Of a stretch of 64,000 nucleotides of DNA, positions 52,728 through 62,692 are shown one piece after another. The position numbers and the translations under genes are program-made. The stretch is from Rhodovulum imhoffii (GTDB lineage: Bacteria > Pseudomonadota > Alphaproteobacteria > Rhodobacterales > Rhodobacteraceae), in contig NZ_QAAA01000008.1 of assembly GCF_003046545.1 (NCBI RefSeq), positions 62,001 to 126,000 on the forward strand, given 5' to 3'. Under the pieces are notes generated by a model. The model was not told the origin of the DNA. It did no database searches and saw only the letters and a program-made list of their open reading frames with translations. Position 1 is the first letter of the stretch, and every line of letters begins with the position of its first letter.

Positions 52728-53102
52728 ATGCACCCCCTGATCGCGCGACTGGAAAGCGACTTGAACTGGCCCCGCCTGCACACGCTGGAAGAGGCCGAGC
52801 ATTTTACCGCGCAGCCGGGCTATCACTGCCTGTTCATCCCCGGAAACCCGCACCGCAACCTGGAAACCGCCGACGCGGCGGTGATCCTGCCGGAACTGCG
52901 GCAGGCGTTTCAGAATGTTTTCGACTGCGCCATCGTGGACGACACCATAGAAGCGGCCCTGCGAGAAACCCACCGGGCGCTGAAAACGCCGGGGTTTTTG
53001 TTCTTCCGGTCCGGCACCTATCTGGGCGCAATCGAAAAGATCCGGGACTGGGACGACTATCTGGCCCGCATTCCCCATATTCTGTCGCTCGCAGATGCGT
53101 AA
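52728..53102 (+). CDS. hupG: Hydrogenase small-subunit accessory protein HupG (HyaE type)
   Basis: A 124-residue thioredoxin-fold protein of the HupG/HyaE family. It lacks the CxxC active site of thioredoxin. The C-terminus FFRSGTYLGAIEKIRDWDDY is a family-typical block. HyaE binds the Tat-carrying small subunit, and HupG is needed for HupS assembly in air. It sits between hupF and hupH. Confidence 0.9.
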   Translation: MHPLIARLESDLNWPRLHTLEEAEHFTAQPGYHCLFIPGNPHRNLETADAAVILPELRQAFQNVFDCAIVDDTIEAALRETHRALKTPGFLFFRSGTYLGAIEKIRDWDDYLARIPHILSLADA

Positions 53103-53114
53103 AAGGAGCCGCCC

Positions 53115-53951
53115 ATGACCTCGGATTTCAGAAATCCACCCAGGGGGTTCGGCCCCGGATCGCAACCGGTCCCGGAAGGCGAAGGGCTGGAATATATGCC
53201 ATTGCCTTCGGATATGTGGACCTATTCCCCCCACCTGCCGGAAGTCGAGAACCCGGAGGCGGTCGTCCCGGCACTGGACGTGCTCCGCCACATTGCCCAG
53301 GCCTGCACGGCCTGTGCCCGGGACGGCACAGGCGCGCGGTTCGATCTTTCCGGCCTGCCCCCCGCCGCACGCCGGCTGATCGCCGATACGCTTGGGCAGG
53401 GAGAAGTGGCAATGAAGATCCGCTCCGTACCGGCACTGGCGGTGCAGGAAAGCGTGTTCGCCGGCGTGTGGCAGCTTCTGGGCGAAGGTGTCGACGCGGT
53501 CGAGATCGGTGCCGTGCCCGAAACGGCCCGGTCCGGCGCCTTCCGGCCCATCCGCGCCGCGCAGGGGGCCAGCACCCCACCAGGGGAAGGCGTCATCAAC
53601 GCCCCCTCGCTTCTGGCCGAATTGCATGACAAGGCCCTGAACTACCGCCCCGGCTCGCAAACCTACGTGGTGAATCTGTCGCTGCTGCCCCATACCGAGG
53701 CAGACCTAGCCTGGCTTGACGCGGCGCTGGGAGAAGGCGGCGTCACGATCCTGTCGCGCGGGTATGGCAATTGCCGCATCACCGCCACCGCCACCGCCCC
53801 GGTCTGGCGGGTACAGTTTTTCAACTCGATGGACACGCTGATCCTCGACACCTTCGAGGTCGCCGACATACCCGAGGTCGCCCTTGCCGCGGCGGAAGAT
53901 CTCTCTGACAGCGCCGCCCGGATCCACGAAGTTCTGGAGGCCATCCGATGA
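53115..53951 (+). CDS. hupH: Hydrogenase accessory protein HupH (HyaF type)
   Basis: A 278-residue HupH/HyaF-family protein with no catalytic motif. Seen blocks include PLPSDMWTYSPHLPEVE, AQACTACARDGTGARFDL, and VQFFNSMDTLILDTFEVADIPEVALAA near the C-terminus. HyaF/HupH act with HupG in HupS maturation. It overlaps hupJ by four bases, so both are translated together. Confidence 0.92.
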   Translation: MTSDFRNPPRGFGPGSQPVPEGEGLEYMPLPSDMWTYSPHLPEVENPEAVVPALDVLRHIAQACTACARDGTGARFDLSGLPPAARRLIADTLGQGEVAMKIRSVPALAVQESVFAGVWQLLGEGVDAVEIGAVPETARSGAFRPIRAAQGASTPPGEGVINAPSLLAELHDKALNYRPGSQTYVVNLSLLPHTEADLAWLDAALGEGGVTILSRGYGNCRITATATAPVWRVQFFNSMDTLILDTFEVADIPEVALAAAEDLSDSAARIHEVLEAIR

Positions 53952-54718
53952 ACGGTCGTTTCGAAGGCAGCTATTTGGGGGCGAGCGATCGCATCAGCCC
54001 CGCCGCCGTCATGGAATGCAAGATCTGCTGGACCCCTTACGACCCCGCAGAGGGTGACGAGATGCGTCAGGTTTTGCCCGGGACGCCCTTTGTCACCTTG
54101 CCCGGCGACTGGAAATGCCCCACCTGCGACGCGCCGAAAGAGCAGTTCATGGTCCGCGAGGACCCCGGTGCCGTCCCCGACCCTCTGGCCGCCTGGATCG
54201 CCGACCGCAAGGACGCGCTGGAGGCCGACTTTCGCGAGGTCTGGAACGCGAAGATGCGCGATGTGCCCCTGGTGAACAAGGCGCTGCGGGTCCAGGCCGT
54301 GGGCTTTACCGCCCATGAGGGCCGACCGCTGGGAGTTCTGGTGGCGCCGTGGTTCATGAACCTCGTGCTTCTGCCTGCCCCCGGCGAGGACTGGTCCGCC
54401 CTGACGCCCGGCGCGAAGGAGATAATCGCGTTTCCCTCCGGCGACTACGAGTTTCTCCACAACAGGCGTGAGATGACAGGCGGTTACAAGGCTTGTTCGC
54501 TGTTTTCGCCGATGTCGGATTTCGCCACCCAGATGCAGGCGGTCGAGGTCGCGCAGGCGGTGATGGTCGCCCTGTTCGACCCGGAAAACCGTGCCGAAAC
54601 AGACCGTGCCGCCGAAATTCGTGCCGCCCGCGAAGCCGAAACCATCCCCCCGGCCGACGATCCCGCGCCCACGCGCCGCAAGGTGATCACCGCCGGCCTC
54701 GCGGACGAGAGCGAATGA
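53948..54718 (+). CDS. hupJ: Rubredoxin-HybE fusion HupJ
   Basis: A 256-residue fusion. Residues ~20-70 form a rubredoxin with MECKICWTPYDPAEGD and WKCPTCDAPKEQF, four cysteines for one iron. From ~80 onwards it matches HybE/HupJ (ALRVQAVGFTAHEGRPLGVLVAPWFMNLVLLP). In Rhizobium these are two genes, hupI (rubredoxin) and hupJ; in Rhodobacter they are fused. The likely role is electron transfer or oxygen protection while HupS clusters are built. It overlaps hupK by four bases. Confidence 0.93.
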   Translation: MNGRFEGSYLGASDRISPAAVMECKICWTPYDPAEGDEMRQVLPGTPFVTLPGDWKCPTCDAPKEQFMVREDPGAVPDPLAAWIADRKDALEADFREVWNAKMRDVPLVNKALRVQAVGFTAHEGRPLGVLVAPWFMNLVLLPAPGEDWSALTPGAKEIIAFPSGDYEFLHNRREMTGGYKACSLFSPMSDFATQMQAVEVAQAVMVALFDPENRAETDRAAEIRAAREAETIPPADDPAPTRRKVITAGLADESE

Positions 54719-55614
54719 GCGGCGAGCTTCATATCTCTCTGGACGTGCATGCGGGCCGCATCGCGCCGCGACTCATAGCGCCGGAGGACCTGCCGATCGG
54801 CCGTTTGCTGCAAGGCCGCAGTTCGGTCGAGGCCGCCCATACTCTGCCGCACATCTTCAGCCTCTGCCCCAACGCCCAGCGCCTCGCCGCCCAGATGACG
54901 CTATCCCTGCCCCCGGAGACCAGAACACGACCGGCGCTCGCCCGCGAAATCCGGCGGGACCACCTGTTACGGCTGTTCGTGTTCTGGCCCGCGCAGCTTG
55001 GCCTGACGTCGCGGCCGCTGCCGGCGGATGTCCACCTGGGCACGGCTCTGGCCGGCCCGTCAGGCCGTCTGCCGACCCCTTCCGAATTCGATCTCTGGCT
55101 GGAGCGGGGGGCAGGCACCGCCCCCCTGTTTGCCCGGCTGGCCGAAACTTTCGCCCCCGGCCAGGCCGTCGCGAACCTGCCCCTGCCACGTGACCCCCTG
55201 CACGAAACCGCGGTGGAAAACTCCACCGCCGCGCGTCAATGTCACGCCCCCCTGATGAAAATGGCAGAGGCCCGCTATGGCCGGGGGCCCCTGTGGCGCG
55301 CCCTGGCGCGGCTGGTGGAGCTTTTCGCCTGCCTCAACGGCAGCCTGCCCGCGCAACCCCGTCTAAGCAACGGCATCGCCGTGGTTCCCGCCGCACGGGG
55401 GGCTTATGCGATGTCGGCGCGCGTGGAAAACGGGCGGGTGGTCGCCTTTGCCCGCCGCACCCCCACCAACCATCTGCTGGCGCCCGGCGGCGCCCTGGAA
55501 CAGGCCCTGGCCAGCCTGCCGGCGCACAAGGCCCAGTTCGCACGGCTGGTCGTGGACATCATGGACCCATGTGTGCCGGTCAGGCTTCAGGATCAGGAGG
55601 CCGGCAATGCATGA
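54715..55614 (+). CDS. hupK: Hydrogenase accessory protein HupK
   Basis: A 299-residue HupK, distantly related to hydrogenase large subunits. It has kept traces of them: [11 protein letters not shown] in place of the first RxCGxC motif, [15 protein letters not shown] in the middle, and MDPCVPVRL at the C-terminus in place of DPCxxC. It cannot bind nickel with all four cysteines. In Rhizobium HupK acts as a scaffold for the Fe(CN)2CO unit in air. It overlaps hypA by eight bases. Confidence 0.9.
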   Translation: MSGELHISLDVHAGRIAPRLIAPEDLPIGRLLQGRSSVEAAHTLPHIFSLCPNAQRLAAQMTLSLPPETRTRPALAREIRRDHLLRLFVFWPAQLGLTSRPLPADVHLGTALAGPSGRLPTPSEFDLWLERGAGTAPLFARLAETFAPGQAVANLPLPRDPLHETAVENSTAARQCHAPLMKMAEARYGRGPLWRALARLVELFACLNGSLPAQPRLSNGIAVVPAARGAYAMSARVENGRVVAFARRTPTNHLLAPGGALEQALASLPAHKAQFARLVVDIMDPCVPVRLQDQEAGNA

Positions 55615-55948
55615 AATGTCCCTTTGCGAAGGCATCCGCGGAATCGTAGAGGATCAGGCCCGTGCCCACGGGTTTGCCACGGTGAAAACCCTGCGGGTGG
55701 AGATCGGCCGTTTCGCCGGGGTGGAAAAGGAGGCACTGGCCTTCGCCTTCGACGTCGTCATGCGCGGCTGCCCCGCCGAGGGCGCAGCCCTTGAAATGAT
55801 CGACCTGCCCGGTCGTGCCCTCTGTTACGATTGCGCGGAGGAGGTTGAAATCGAAAACCGGCTGGACCCCTGCCCGCGCTGCCACGGCGGCAAGCTGATG
55901 CCTGTGGGAGGGGATGAAATGCGGATCAAGGACATGGAGGTAATCTGA
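55607..55948 (+). CDS. hypA: Hydrogenase nickel-insertion protein HypA
   Basis: HypA hands nickel to the large subunit, together with HypB. The 113-residue protein begins [10 protein letters not shown], with His2 as a nickel ligand, and has the zinc site [20 protein letters not shown]. An AGGAGG site precedes the ATG inside hupK. The single-base junction with hypB points to coupled synthesis of the two partners. Confidence 0.95.
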   Translation: MHEMSLCEGIRGIVEDQARAHGFATVKTLRVEIGRFAGVEKEALAFAFDVVMRGCPAEGAALEMIDLPGRALCYDCAEEVEIENRLDPCPRCHGGKLMPVGGDEMRIKDMEVI

Positions 55949-56745
55949 TGTGCACGGTATGCGGGTGCGGCGGACATGTCCACGGACATGGCCACAGCCA
56001 CGATCATCACCACGGCCCCGACGGGGATCTTCACTTCGGGCAGGGCAGGGCGGGCACCCATGTCGCAGGTGTCTCGCAGGCCCGGCTGATCGAGATAGAA
56101 ACGGACATTCTGGCCAAGAACGACGCCTATGCCAGCGGCAACCGGCGGGTGCTGCGGGCGCTGGGGGCATATGCGGTGAATCTCGTATCCTCGCCCGGAT
56201 CGGGCAAGACCTCCCTGCTGTGCCGCACCATCGCCGCCCTGGGGCAAACCCCGCTGGCGGTGATCGAGGGGGACCAGCAAACCACCAACGATGCCGACCG
56301 CATCCGCGAAACCGGGGCCCGGGCGATCCAGATCAACACCGGAAAGGGCTGCCACCTCGATGCGCACATGGTGGGCCACGCGATGGATCACCTCGACCTG
56401 CCGCACGGTGCGCTGCTGTTCATCGAAAACGTCGGGAATCTCGTCTGCCCCGCCGGATTCGACCTTGGCGAAGACGCGAAAGTGGCGATCCTCTCGGTGA
56501 CCGAGGGCGAGGACAAGCCCCTGAAATACCCCGACATGTTCACCGCGGCGAAGCTTGCGGTTCTAAACAAGGTCGATCTGGCCCCCCATTGCGACGCTGA
56601 TCTTGACGCCTATGAAGCCAACCTGCGCCGCGTGAATCCGGAGATCGAAGTGCTGCGCCTTTCCGCCCGCACCGGCGCCGGTATGGAAAACTGGCTGGCG
56701 TGGCTGCATGCGCGGCTGGGCGAAAAATCCCGCGGAGCGGCCTGA
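55948..56745 (+). CDS. hypB: Hydrogenase nickel GTPase HypB
   Basis: HypB is a GTPase that supplies nickel to HypA. The N-terminus has MCTVCGCGG and a His-rich run ([14 protein letters not shown]) that can store Ni2+ or Zn2+. The G domain has [14 protein letters not shown] (P-loop), [19 protein letters not shown] and [10 protein letters not shown], 265 residues in all. It overlaps hupR by one base. Confidence 0.97.
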   Translation: MCTVCGCGGHVHGHGHSHDHHHGPDGDLHFGQGRAGTHVAGVSQARLIEIETDILAKNDAYASGNRRVLRALGAYAVNLVSSPGSGKTSLLCRTIAALGQTPLAVIEGDQQTTNDADRIRETGARAIQINTGKGCHLDAHMVGHAMDHLDLPHGALLFIENVGNLVCPAGFDLGEDAKVAILSVTEGEDKPLKYPDMFTAAKLAVLNKVDLAPHCDADLDAYEANLRRVNPEIEVLRLSARTGAGMENWLAWLHARLGEKSRGAA

Positions 56746-58223
56746 TGGCCACCAGCCCGCGCCCTGCGATCCTGCTTGTCGATGACGAGCCGCATTCGCT
56801 TTCCGCGATGCGGATGGCGCTGGAGGACGAATTCGATGTCCTCACCGCCAACGGGGCCCGCGAGGCCGAGAAGCTTCTCAGCGAAGAGTGGGTGCAGGCC
56901 GTCATCTGCGACCAGCGAATGCCCGAGATGACAGGGGTGGAGTTTCTCACCCGCGTGCGCGAACGCTGGCCGGAAACAGTACGCCTGATCGTCACCGGCT
57001 ACACCGATGCCTCCGCGATGGTTTCAGCCATCAACGATGCAGGAATCCACCAGTTCCTGACCAAGCCGTGGCACCCCGACCAGCTTCTGGTTGCGGCCCG
57101 CAACGCGGCGCAGCTTTTCACGCTCAGCCGCGAGAATGAGCGCCTGACGCTGGAGATGCGGTTTCTCAACTCCACCACCGAATCGCGCCTGGAAAAGCGC
57201 CGCAAGGCCTTGCGCGAAGGTATGGGCTTCGAAACCATCCTGCGCACCCCGCACTCCCCCCTGTCCGGGGTGGTGGACGCCGCCCGCCGGTTTGCCAGCT
57301 TCGACCTGCCCGTCCTGCTGACGGGGGAACCGGGCACCGGCAAGGCCCAACTGGCGCGGGCGATGCATTATGGCTCACTCCGCTCGGACAAACCGTTTTA
57401 CGAACTCAACCTCGCCGGCATGCCCGCCGATCTGCTAGAGATCGAACTTCTGGGGGCCAAGCGCGGGGTCCTGTCCGGGGGCGTCGCGCGGATCGGGCTT
57501 TTGCAGAAGGCCGACCGGGGGACGCTCTATCTCGGGGCCATAGAAACCGCGGCCCCCGCACTGCAACTTGCGCTGCTGCGGGTTCTGACCGAGGGCACCT
57601 TCACCCCTGTCGGCGGGCAGGAAAGTGTCGGCACCAACATGCGCCTGATCTGCGGGTCGGGGACCTGCCTGCGCACCCGCGTGGCCGATGGCCTCTTCCG
57701 GGGCGATCTTTACTTTGCCCTGTGCGCCGGAGAGATCGCCGTGCCGCCGCTGCGAGCGCGCCGGGGGGATGTGGCGCTTCTGGCCCAGACCCTGCTGGCC
57801 GACATTTCCGCCCAGCACGGCAAGCCCGTGCACGGGCTGGACGAACCGGCGCTTGAATTTCTGGAAAACTACGATTGGCCCGGCAACATGCGCGAACTGA
57901 AGAACGAGATCACCCGGATGCTTGTCTTCGCGCAGGAACCCGTCCTGGGGGCGGATCTGATCTCCCGCCACATCCTTCAGGCCCCGCCCGGCGAGGACGG
58001 GGCGGATCGCTCCGCCGATTCCGCCCTGACGGCGGAGGGCACCCTGAAAGACCGGGTCGAGTTGATGGAAATGCGTATCCTGCGCGAAACCCTTACCCGC
58101 CATCGGTGGAACAAGAGCCGCGCCGCCGCCGAACTGGGCCTGTCCCGCGTCGGGCTGCGCGCGAAGCTGGACCGCTACGGCATTGCCGCGCCCGTCACCG
58201 ATAACGAGAACGAGGAGGACTGA
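56745..58223 (+). CDS. hupR: Response regulator HupR (degenerate NtrC type)
   Basis: HupR activates hupSL. The 492-residue protein has a receiver domain (VDDEPHS; Asp56 in [12 protein letters not shown] is the phosphate site), an AAA+-like central domain and a C-terminal Fis-type helix-turn-helix ([20 protein letters not shown]). The central domain has [16 protein letters not shown] for Walker A but lacks GAFTGA: the matching place reads [12 protein letters not shown]. This agrees with HupR of R. capsulatus, which works with the housekeeping sigma factor and is active when not phosphorylated. It lies between hypB and hypC. Confidence 0.95.
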   Translation: MATSPRPAILLVDDEPHSLSAMRMALEDEFDVLTANGAREAEKLLSEEWVQAVICDQRMPEMTGVEFLTRVRERWPETVRLIVTGYTDASAMVSAINDAGIHQFLTKPWHPDQLLVAARNAAQLFTLSRENERLTLEMRFLNSTTESRLEKRRKALREGMGFETILRTPHSPLSGVVDAARRFASFDLPVLLTGEPGTGKAQLARAMHYGSLRSDKPFYELNLAGMPADLLEIELLGAKRGVLSGGVARIGLLQKADRGTLYLGAIETAAPALQLALLRVLTEGTFTPVGGQESVGTNMRLICGSGTCLRTRVADGLFRGDLYFALCAGEIAVPPLRARRGDVALLAQTLLADISAQHGKPVHGLDEPALEFLENYDWPGNMRELKNEITRMLVFAQEPVLGADLISRHILQAPPGEDGADRSADSALTAEGTLKDRVELMEMRILRETLTRHRWNKSRAAAELGLSRVGLRAKLDRYGIAAPVTDNENEED

Positions 58224-58227
58224 CGCC

Positions 58228-58521
58228 ATGTGTCTTGGGATTCCCGGCCAGATCGTGGCCATAACCGATGTCGACCGCATGATGGCGATGGCCGAGGTTT
58301 CCGGCGTCCGCCGCGAGATCAATATTGCCTGCGTGCTGGACGGACCGGCCGAATTGCTGGTGGGCAAGTGGGCGTTGATCCATGTGGGCTTCGCCATGTC
58401 GCTGATCGATGAGGAAGAAGCCGCCGAAACCCTGCGCGCCCTGCAAGAGCTCGGCGAAGCGCAGGAAGCACTGGAAGCCATGGCCGAGGGCCAGAAAGCG
58501 CTGGAAGAGGGCAAGCCATGA
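58228..58521 (+). CDS. hypC: Hydrogenase maturation chaperone HypC
   Basis: A 97-residue chaperone that carries iron with HypD to the large subunit. It begins MCLGIPGQIVAI, with the essential Cys2, and ends the core in WALIHVGFAMSLID. It then has an acidic helical tail (EAQEALEAMAEGQKALEEGK) that makes it longer than most HypC. It is distinct from hupF, which is the enzyme-specific paralogue. It overlaps hypD by four bases. Confidence 0.95.
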   Translation: MCLGIPGQIVAITDVDRMMAMAEVSGVRREINIACVLDGPAELLVGKWALIHVGFAMSLIDEEEAAETLRALQELGEAQEALEAMAEGQKALEEGKP

Positions 58522-59660
58522 AATTCGCATCGGAATTCCGCAACCCGAAAGCCGCCCAGGCGGTACTGGCCCGCATCTCGGAGGTGGCGGACGCCATCGG
58601 TGCAACCGCGGAAAACCCCGTGAGCATCATGGAAATCTGCGGAGGTCACACCCACGCGATTTTCCGCTACGGGCTGGACAAGCTGGTGCATGAAGGGGTC
58701 GAGTTTATTCATGGCCCCGGTTGTCCGGTCTGCGTGCTGCCAATGGCACGGGTGGACGAATGTGTCGAAATCGCCGAGCGCGAAGGCGTCATATTCACAA
58801 CGTTCGGCGATGCGATGCGGGTTCCGGGAACCCTGAAATCGCTGATGCAGGCCAAGGCCGGAGGCGCCGATATCCGCATGGTGTATTCGCCGCTCGACGC
58901 GCTGGAACTGGCGCGACGCAACCCGGAACGCGAGGTCGTGTTCTTCGGGCTGGGGTTCGAGACGACGACGCCCTCCACCGCGTTGTCCATCCAGCAGGCC
59001 GCGCGCGAAGGGCTGAAGAACTTCAGCGTCTTCTGCAACCACATCACCGTGCCTGAACCCATCCGTGCCCTGTTGCAGGATCCGCACATGATGCTGGACG
59101 GTTTCATCGGCCCCGGCCATGTCAGCATGGTGATCGGCACCCACCCCTACGATTTCATCGCGCAGGAGTACTCCAGACCCATCGTGGTGGCCGGCTTCGA
59201 ACCGCTGGACCTGCTGCAATCGGTTCTGATGGTGCTGGAACAGATCCGCGACGGGCGCGCGCAGGTGGAAAACCAGTATGCCCGCGTGGTTCCCGCGCAG
59301 GGCAATCCGGTTTCCCTGGCCGCAATTGCCGACGTCTACGAACGCCGCCCCTCTTTCGAATGGCGCGGCCTGGGGGAAATCGACGCCTCGGGCCTGCGCA
59401 TCCGCGCGAAATATGCCGCCTTCGACGCGGAGGAAAAATTCTCCGTGGGCTACGCCGCGGGCCCGCGCCATGTGCCCGAGCCGGAGGGCTGTTCCTGCGG
59501 GGCGGTCATGACCGGCCGTATCAAGCCCACCGCCTGCGCACAATTCGGGCGCGGGTGCACGCCGGACACACCTTTGGGCGCGCTGATGGTCAGTTCCGAA
59601 GGGGCTTGCGCGGCCTACTGGCAATATCGCGGTGCCCGAGGGGCGGAGGCTGCCGAATGA
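58518..59660 (+). CDS. hypD: Hydrogenase maturation protein HypD
   Basis: HypD is the Fe-S scaffold where the Fe(CN)2CO unit is built with HypC. The 380-residue protein has EICGGHTHAIFRYG, GPGCPVCVLPM, GFETTTPSTAL and, near the end, EPEGCSCGAVMTGRIKPTACAQFGRGCTPDTPLG with the 4Fe-4S cluster cysteines. It overlaps hypC and hypE by four bases. Confidence 0.97.
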   Translation: MKFASEFRNPKAAQAVLARISEVADAIGATAENPVSIMEICGGHTHAIFRYGLDKLVHEGVEFIHGPGCPVCVLPMARVDECVEIAEREGVIFTTFGDAMRVPGTLKSLMQAKAGGADIRMVYSPLDALELARRNPEREVVFFGLGFETTTPSTALSIQQAAREGLKNFSVFCNHITVPEPIRALLQDPHMMLDGFIGPGHVSMVIGTHPYDFIAQEYSRPIVVAGFEPLDLLQSVLMVLEQIRDGRAQVENQYARVVPAQGNPVSLAAIADVYERRPSFEWRGLGEIDASGLRIRAKYAAFDAEEKFSVGYAAGPRHVPEPEGCSCGAVMTGRIKPTACAQFGRGCTPDTPLGALMVSSEGACAAYWQYRGARGAEAAE

Positions 59661-60694
59661 ACGCCCCCACCCTCAGCCGACTGCGCGATACGCGCGTGAC
59701 GCTTTCCCATGGGGGGGGCGGACGCGCGATGCGCGACCTGATCGACGATGTCTTCGCAACCGTCTTCCGCCCGCCGGGAATGGAGGATCAGGCCCGCCTT
59801 TATGACAGCGCCCTGACCGAACCCGGCGCGCGCCTTGCCTTCACCACGGACAGTTTCGTCGTGACACCGCTGGAGTTTCCGGGCGGCGATATCGGCAAGC
59901 TGGCGGTCTGCGGAACGGTAAACGACCTGGCTGTGGGCGGGGCACGGCCGCTATGGCTGTCCGCCGCCTTCATCATCGAGGAGGGGACGGAGATCGCGCT
60001 GCTGCGCCGGGTGGCCGCCACCATGGCCGCCGAAGCGCAAAAGGCCGGCATCCAGATCGTCACCGGCGACACCAAGGTCGTCGGGCGGGGGGCGGCGGAC
60101 GGACTTTTCGTGACGACCTCTGGCGTGGGCGTGATCGCGCCGGACCGCGACATGGCCGCCCATCACATCCGTCCCGGCGACGTCGCTATCGTGAACGGCG
60201 TTCTGGGCGACCACGGTGCCACAATCCTCGCGGCGCGGGGGGATCTTGCGCTTTCATCGGATATCGCATCCGACTGCCAGAGCCTTGGCCACCTGATGCA
60301 GGACGTGCTGGCCGCCGCCCCCGCCACCCGCGCCGCACGGGATGCGACGCGGGGCGGCCTTGCCTCGGCACTGAACGAAATGGCCGAGGCCGCACAGGTC
60401 GGAATCGAAATCGACGAAGACGCCTTGCCCCTGCGCACAGAGGTCAAGGGTATGTGTGAAATCCTCGGCCTGGATCCGCTCTACCTGGCCAACGAGGGCA
60501 CGCTGGTGCTGTTTGTCCCTTCCGATCAGGCCGGGGCGGCGCTTGCGGCGATGCGCGCCCGACCCGAAGGCGCGGGGGCCGTCGCGATAGGGCATGCAGT
60601 AGCGGGTGCGGCACAGGTGCGGATGCGCACCGCCTTCGGCGGAAGCCGTATCGTTGACATGCTGGTCGGCGAACAGTTGCCCCGGATCTGCTAG
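59657..60694 (+). CDS. hypE: Hydrogenase maturation protein HypE
   Basis: HypE dehydrates the thiocarbamate on its own C-terminal Cys to thiocyanate, giving CN for the active site. The 345-residue protein belongs to the PurM/SelD fold (LSHGGGGRAMRDLI, TTDSFVVTPLEFPGGDIGKLAVCGTVNDLAVGGA) and ends in PRIC with the Cys as the last residue, as required. It closes the hydrogenase cluster and overlaps the convergent histidine kinase gene by four bases. Confidence 0.97.
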   Translation: MNAPTLSRLRDTRVTLSHGGGGRAMRDLIDDVFATVFRPPGMEDQARLYDSALTEPGARLAFTTDSFVVTPLEFPGGDIGKLAVCGTVNDLAVGGARPLWLSAAFIIEEGTEIALLRRVAATMAAEAQKAGIQIVTGDTKVVGRGAADGLFVTTSGVGVIAPDRDMAAHHIRPGDVAIVNGVLGDHGATILAARGDLALSSDIASDCQSLGHLMQDVLAAAPATRAARDATRGGLASALNEMAEAAQVGIEIDEDALPLRTEVKGMCEILGLDPLYLANEGTLVLFVPSDQAGAALAAMRARPEGAGAVAIGHAVAGAAQVRMRTAFGGSRIVDMLVGEQLPRIC

Positions 60695-61995
60695 CGGGGC
60701 AGTTCGAAAAAGACTTCCATGCCGTCCTCCCGCCCCGGCGCGGGGGAGGCGATACGCAATCGCCCGCCGGAACCGTCGGCGATGGCCTGCACGATGGACA
60801 GGCCCAGCCCGCTGCCTTCGGCCCGCGTCGCACCGCGCTGAAACCGGCGCATAAGCCGGGCAATGGTTCCCTCGTCAAGAACCGGGCCACCATTGGAAAC
60901 CGCCAGGACCCCCTGTGCGCTGAGCTCCACGCGAACGGGCCCCTGCCCGTGACGCAGGGCATTTTCGACAAGGTTGCGCAGCAATACCGAAAGCGCGTCG
61001 GGATCGATATCGGACATCACCGGGGTTTCCGCCAGGGCGTGGTCCAGGCGCGGATCGCTGAAGTCGCGCAAACTGATCCGCACCACTTCCCGCACGTCAA
61101 AGGGGGCTTCGGTCCGCAGGCGCCCCCCCTCCGCGCGGGCCAGTTGCATCAACTTTTCCGAAAGGCGGACAAGCCGCTGCAATGCCTGTTCGACCTCGGC
61201 GGTACGGCGGCGGGCAGACCCTTCGGTCTGGGCATAGAGGCGTTGAACCTGCGCCAGCGCCGCCGCCAGCGGTGTGCGCAATTCATGCGCCGCGTTGGCG
61301 GTAAAGCTTCGCTCTGCCTCCAGCGCGTCGCGCACCCGGTCCAGAAAGCGGTTTTGCGCCTGCGCCAGGGGCAGCAGTTCTGCCGGCAGGCCGGTTTCGT
61401 CCATCGGCGACAAGTCTCCCGCTCCGCGGGTTTCCAGCGCGAGGCGGAACCGGCGTACCGGCCGCAGGCTCAGCCGGACGACGCCCCAGATCGCAAGGAG
61501 GGTCAGCGGGATCACCGCCACCAGAGGCCAGCCAAGCGCCACAAGGGTTTCGCGCGCAACCTCCTGCCGGTGACGCAGCGGCTCCGCCACGGTGATCGTG
61601 AACCCACCTCCCAGCGCCGCATCGGAATAGAGCCGGTGGGTCGCGGTCCGGTGAAACCCCATCGTCGAGAACGGTGGGAAATCGGCCGGGTCGGCCGCGT
61701 GGGACGCAATCAGTACATTCCCCCCTGCGTCACGCACAAGATAGGTGAAATACTCTCCGTGTCTGCGCAATGTGGTGACCCGGCGGACGGCCCTGTCGCC
61801 CTCGGTCTGCTCATTGTCGAGAAGTTCCATCACCGCCAGCGGCAGCACCCGCTGGGCGGTTTCTTCGAGGGCGGAATCGAAGACTTCCCCGATCTCGTGG
61901 CTGAGCACCGCATAGCTGACCGCCGCCGCCGCCAGCCAGGACAAAAGGATCGCCAGCCCCGTGGCTACCCCCAGACGCGCCTGAAGGGATCTCAT
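60691..61995 (-). CDS. Sensor histidine kinase (QseC/TctE-like)
   Basis: A 434-residue membrane kinase. Two helices (residues ~12-32 and ~160-180) enclose a periplasmic sensor of about 120 residues. After a HAMP-like region, the H-box is TANAAHELRTPLAAALAQV, then LLRNLVENALRHGQGP (N-box) and ATRAEGSGLGLSIVQAI (G box). It is translated with the response regulator upstream through a four-base overlap. The signal is unknown. The divergent PepSY and cytochrome b561-type genes are its likely targets. Confidence 0.9.
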   Translation of the reverse strand: MRSLQARLGVATGLAILLSWLAAAAVSYAVLSHEIGEVFDSALEETAQRVLPLAVMELLDNEQTEGDRAVRRVTTLRRHGEYFTYLVRDAGGNVLIASHAADPADFPPFSTMGFHRTATHRLYSDAALGGGFTITVAEPLRHRQEVARETLVALGWPLVAVIPLTLLAIWGVVRLSLRPVRRFRLALETRGAGDLSPMDETGLPAELLPLAQAQNRFLDRVRDALEAERSFTANAAHELRTPLAAALAQVQRLYAQTEGSARRRTAEVEQALQRLVRLSEKLMQLARAEGGRLRTEAPFDVREVVRISLRDFSDPRLDHALAETPVMSDIDPDALSVLLRNLVENALRHGQGPVRVELSAQGVLAVSNGGPVLDEGTIARLMRRFQRGATRAEGSGLGLSIVQAIADGSGGRLRIASPAPGREDGMEVFFELPR

Positions 61996-62651
61996 GCCGC
62001 CGTCAGCCGGTAACCCAGCCCCCGTACCGTTTCGATCGTGTCACGGCCAAGCTTCTTGCGCAGACGGCTGACATGGGCCTCGATCACATTGCTTTCGATC
62101 TCGGTCTCGAAGGAATAAAGATGTTCGGTCAGCTGGTCCTTGGAAAAGACCTGGCCGGGATGCTGGAGAAACGCCTCCAGCAGCGTCCATTCGCGTGCGG
62201 TCAGGGGGATCGGCCGGCCCGCACGGGTCAGGCTGCGCGCGGCGAGGTCGATTTCCAGGTCGCGCAGGTGCACGATCGGGTTCGGACTGCCGGAGTAACG
62301 GCGCGCGACGGAACCGATCCGGGCCGTGAGTTCCGAAAGATCGAAGGGTTTGACGATATAGTCGTCGGCACCGGCATTCAGACCCTCGATGCGCTCCGCG
62401 ACCTGGTCAAGGGCGGTCAGGATGATCACCGGGGTCGAATCGCCCTCTTGCCTGAGGCGGCGCAGAAACGGCTGGCCGCGCCCGTCGGGCAGCATCAGGT
62501 CCAGCAGGATCAGATCATACCGGACAACAAGAAGGTGGTCCCGCGCATCGTCAAGACGCTGCGCCCAGTCTACCGAATGGCCGTCGGCCATGACATGCTC
62601 ACGCACCGCTGCCCCCAGGGGCACATCGTCTTCGATCAGTAGTATCCGCAT
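61992..62651 (-). CDS. OmpR-family response regulator
   Basis: A 219-residue regulator. The receiver domain has ILLIEDD, the phosphorylation site Asp51 in LILLDLMLPDG, and YIVKPFD with the conserved Lys. The C-terminal winged helix includes LTAREWTLLEAFLQHPGQVFSKDQLTEHLY and VEVHVSRLRKKL-like VIEAHVSRLRKKL. It forms an operon with the histidine kinase. Direct repeats in the gap before the PepSY gene are the right size to bind it. Confidence 0.93.
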   Translation of the reverse strand: MRILLIEDDVPLGAAVREHVMADGHSVDWAQRLDDARDHLLVVRYDLILLDLMLPDGRGQPFLRRLRQEGDSTPVIILTALDQVAERIEGLNAGADDYIVKPFDLSELTARIGSVARRYSGSPNPIVHLRDLEIDLAARSLTRAGRPIPLTAREWTLLEAFLQHPGQVFSKDQLTEHLYSFETEIESNVIEAHVSRLRKKLGRDTIETVRGLGYRLTAA

Positions 62652-62692
62652 CGCCCTCTCCGTTCCTGCGCTTCAGTCCTGACGCCCCAGTC

